NCBI GenBank assembly: GCA_964548225.1
Contig: CAZJQP010000129.1
Location: forward strand, 1 to 6,458
Direction of reading: 5' to 3'
Length of the DNA stretch: 6,458 nt
Origin: CALMEH01 sp964548225
GTDB taxonomy: Bacteria; Acidobacteriota; Blastocatellia; Pyrinomonadales; Pyrinomonadaceae
The notes beneath the pieces are model-generated. The model saw nothing but the letters and a program-made list of their open reading frames with translations. It was not told the DNA's origin and ran no database searches. Positions 4,211 to 6,458 of the stretch are shown here, piece after piece; within the stretch, counting starts at the first letter, position 1, and each line of letters begins with the position of its first letter. The position numbers and the translations under genes were made by a program.

Positions 4211-6458
4211 ATGATTAGATTGGCGAAAAGTTTTGATATGAAGAAAAACTCAATTTTGTTGCTAATAGCAGTTTTGATGGCTTTCAATTCTGCAATTTAC
4301 GGCGCAGGCGAACTCGATGGAGCTTTCGGAGCTTCGGCTTTCGGGGCGGTGAATGGTTCTGTTTTGGCGGTTAAACAGCAAGCAGACGGCAAAATTCTCG
4401 TCGGCGGACAATTTACCGAACTTAACGGTTTTGCGGCAAGCGGTATCGGTAGATTGAACACAGACGGCAGCGTTGACACTTCGTTCAAAGCAGGTGATTT
4501 TTTTGGTGGCTTCGGTCTCGGCGCACAGATTTACGCCATTGCCTTGCAGACGGACGGGAAGATTCTGGTCGGCGGTAATTTTCAAGGCGTTGACAGCGTA
4601 GTTCTTCCCGGCTTGCGGCGTTTGAACGCTGACGGTTCACTCGATACTTCTTTTAATATTCCGCCGATTTTGAGCGGCTCGACAATTTTCGACATTGAAA
4701 TTCAAACGGACGGAAAAATTCTTATCGGCGGGAATTTTGGAATTAGCAATACACAGCTTTCCGATATTGCCCGCCTAAATACTGATGGCACCGCTGATAC
4801 TTCGTTTCTCGCCGCAGGTATTCCTTTGGTCAGAGATTTAGAGATTCAAACAGACGGAAAAATAGTTGTCGGCGGTGATAATTTTGTGCGGCGTTTGACA
4901 TCAACAGGAGCCGCTGACAATACTTTTTCACCGATTACGACAACCTCCACAACCGGCTCGGCTAGTGTTGAAGCTGTAAAAATTAGACCGGACGGCAAAA
5001 TTTTAATCGGCGGCAATTTTATGAGCGTCAATAGCTTTACACAAGGACGCATTTCTTTGATAAATACGGACGGTTCGCTTGATTTAAACTTCAACTTAAA
5101 TAATCAAGGGGCAAACGGTGCGGTCAATGATATTGCCCTCAAACCCGACGGAAAAATAATTATCGGCGGTAGTTTCGGCGCATTTAACGGAACAAACAGA
5201 ACTAAAATCGCACAACTAAATGCCGACGGATTGCTTGATACTTCATTTTCAAACACTACAGTTTTTAATCTTACCTTAGCGTATGAAGTCGAACTTTTGT
5301 CTGACGGTAAAATTCTTGTCGGAACACAGGCACAAACAACCGGCTCGTCGCTCATGCGGCTCAATGCCGACGGCACGGTTGATTCGACTTTCACGGTTTT
5401 TGTTACCAGAACAGGTGTCGTTCGTAAGGTTTTACAACAGCCGGACGGAAAAATTATCGTCGTTGGAACATTCAAACTGGCGAACAGCGCAAATAGACTT
5501 TCAATGGCGCGGTTTAATGCCGACGGTAGTCTTGATACGGCTTTTGTTCCTAATTTTAACAATCTTACAACCGCTCCGATAATTGCTTCGGTAGCTTTAC
5601 AATCGGACGGAAAGATTATCGTTGGGACGGAATCCGGTTTTGGCATTATCAGATTGAATGTGGATGGTTCGCAGGATTTGAGTTTTTCGGCAACTTTGAG
5701 TGGTGTTTTCAATGATATTGCCGTGCTTCCGAACGGTCAAATTCTCGTCGGCGGGAGTTTCGGACTTAGACGACTTAATTCAAACGGCTCGAACGATGCG
5801 GCATTTCCGGCGGTGCAGGCAAACGCGGCGGTTCATAAAGTTCTAGTTCAAACGGATGGCAAAATCTTCATCGGTGGAGATTTTACGCAAGTTGGAACTT
5901 CAATTCGCGGACGAATCGCCCGATTCAACTCCGACGGGACGCTTGATAATACTTTCAATCCGCCGGGCGGTGCGAACAATCAGGTTTTTGATTTGGATGT
6001 GCAGACGGACGGCAAAGTCGTTATCGGCGGTGCATTCACTGCTCTCAATGGCAACAGCAATCACGTTCGCATCGGAAGATTGAATACCGACGGAACTTTA
6101 GACGCGGGGTTCGTGCAAAACGTGAACGCATCGGTTTTGGCTTTGAAAATCGAGCCGAACGGAAAAATCATTATCGGCGGCGCAATGTCGCAAGTTCAGG
6201 GAACACAGCACAACGGCGTTGCGCGGCTGAACGCCGACGGCACGGTTGACGCGGCGTTTAATACATTCTCAAACTCGAACGTCTGGGACATAAATTTGCA
6301 AACGGACGGCAAAATCCTCATCGGCGGCGAATTCACGAAAATAAATCGTCTGTCGGCAGTCCGAGTCGCCCGGCTTTTGAACGCCGCAACGCCAACGCGC
6401 TCCTTATTCGATTACGACGGGGACGGGCGAGCGGATGTTAGCGTTTTTCGTTCTTCGA
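4211..6458 (+). CDS. Secreted delta-60 repeat (DUF5122-type beta-propeller) protein, 3' end beyond window
   Basis: The frame is open without a stop for 749 codons to the right edge, so the gene is partial. Residues 10-14 are basic and polar and 15-31 hydrophobic, forming a signal peptide; cleavage probably falls near residues 31-33. The mature part opens with G-E-L-D-G-A-F-G (33-40), a usual opening for this family. Fourteen D-G-K-I-L-x-G-G-type strands follow, from residue 59 to 699, each normally preceded or followed by R-L-N-x-D-G-S-x-D-T-S-F; thirteen of these second motifs are present. The region then turns into F-D-Y-D-G-D-G-R-A-D-V-S-V-F-R (from 733), a DxDxDG calcium-loop-like sequence seen in VCBS/FG-GAP repeats. 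Family function is not established; an extracellular or surface role in binding or adhesion is inference. The start could instead be the ATG at 4238, which also leaves an intact signal peptide. It is transcribed divergently from dnaX with no functional link evident. Confidence 0.9.
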   Translation, partial: MIRLAKSFDMKKNSILLLIAVLMAFNSAIYGAGELDGAFGASAFGAVNGSVLAVKQQADGKILVGGQFTELNGFAASGIGRLNTDGSVDTSFKAGDFFGGFGLGAQIYAIALQTDGKILVGGNFQGVDSVVLPGLRRLNADGSLDTSFNIPPILSGSTIFDIEIQTDGKILIGGNFGISNTQLSDIARLNTDGTADTSFLAAGIPLVRDLEIQTDGKIVVGGDNFVRRLTSTGAADNTFSPITTTSTTGSASVEAVKIRPDGKILIGGNFMSVNSFTQGRISLINTDGSLDLNFNLNNQGANGAVNDIALKPDGKIIIGGSFGAFNGTNRTKIAQLNADGLLDTSFSNTTVFNLTLAYEVELLSDGKILVGTQAQTTGSSLMRLNADGTVDSTFTVFVTRTGVVRKVLQQPDGKIIVVGTFKLANSANRLSMARFNADGSLDTAFVPNFNNLTTAPIIASVALQSDGKIIVGTESGFGIIRLNVDGSQDLSFSATLSGVFNDIAVLPNGQILVGGSFGLRRLNSNGSNDAAFPAVQANAAVHKVLVQTDGKIFIGGDFTQVGTSIRGRIARFNSDGTLDNTFNPPGGANNQVFDLDVQTDGKVVIGGAFTALNGNSNHVRIGRLNTDGTLDAGFVQNVNASVLALKIEPNGKIIIGGAMSQVQGTQHNGVARLNADGTVDAAFNTFSNSNVWDINLQTDGKILIGGEFTKINRLSAVRVARLLNAATPTRSLFDYDGDGRADVSVFRSS
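4385..6334 (+). repeat. Fourteen delta-60 repeat units at protein and DNA level
   Basis: The D/N-G-K/Q core codons begin at 4385, 4553, 4709, 4853, 4991, 5147, 5303, 5444, 5606, 5732, 5855, 6008, 6158 and 6305. The spacings are therefore 56, 52, 48, 46, 52, 52, 47, 54, 42, 41, 51, 50 and 49 residues. The DNA words for D-G-K-I vary in synonymous positions, so the copies are old and diverged. Units 7 and 9 have lost the second glycine of G-G, and units 10 and 13 have N in place of D. Confidence 0.92.

Noticed and set aside
4262..5094. Further minus-strand frames opposite the start of the delta-60 gene
   Set aside because: They have the same antisense-of-repeat origin, with no ribosome site, no family motif and no consistent start.
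5104..5712. Minus-strand open frame of 202 codons opposite the delta-60 gene
   Set aside because: It is the mirror of the repeat units: its repeated I-F-P-S-G pattern is the antisense of D-G-K-I codons. The plus-strand frame has a signal peptide, family motifs and a full reading frame.

Overview
The window reads as chromosomal DNA of an AT-leaning, Gram-negative-type bacterium, most likely an Acidobacteriota of the Blastocatellia/Pyrinomonadales kind. This placement is an inference. It rests on the delta-60-repeat protein that passes into a D-Y-D-G-D-G-R-A-D-V-S-V-F-R segment (a style I associate with that group), on the short Psd-A type phosphatidylserine decarboxylase, and on the base composition. 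No rRNA, tRNA, CRISPR array, insertion sequence or phage gene is visible.

Layout. Positions 1-132 hold no supportable gene. Four genes then lie on the minus strand. Reading in their direction of transcription they are dnaX (4026-2032, clamp-loader tau/gamma subunit), a 68-residue TM2-like membrane protein (1973-1767), a strong intrinsic terminator (1733-1701), psd (1617-1009) and pssA (1008-133). The psd stop codon directly abuts the pssA ATG. PssA makes phosphatidylserine from CDP-diacylglycerol and serine, and Psd decarboxylates it to phosphatidylethanolamine, so the pair forms a complete two-step pathway in one operon. Divergent from dnaX, on the plus strand, is a secreted repeat protein (4211 to beyond 6458) with 14 delta-60 repeat cores and the start of a calcium-loop-like C-terminal region. 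It is cut by the right edge of the window.

Main points of interest. (1) dnaX carries an uninterrupted A9 run at codons 399-402, and both alternative frames stop within a few codons. This is the arrangement used for transcriptional slippage in Thermus dnaX and would give a gamma-like product of about 402-405 residues beside the 664-residue tau. (2) The tau-specific linker just after this point is built from degenerate 7-nt tandem repeats that remain open in frame. The same repeat type, including an exact 16-nt match, lies in the psd promoter region. (3) The self-cleavage motif of Psd reads F-S-S-R instead of the usual F-G-S-R. (4) Three candidate promoters share a TAAAAT -10 box, and the one for psd would give an essentially leaderless mRNA.

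I see no obviously new multi-gene system. The window is mostly housekeeping genes with unusual local features in dnaX and psd.
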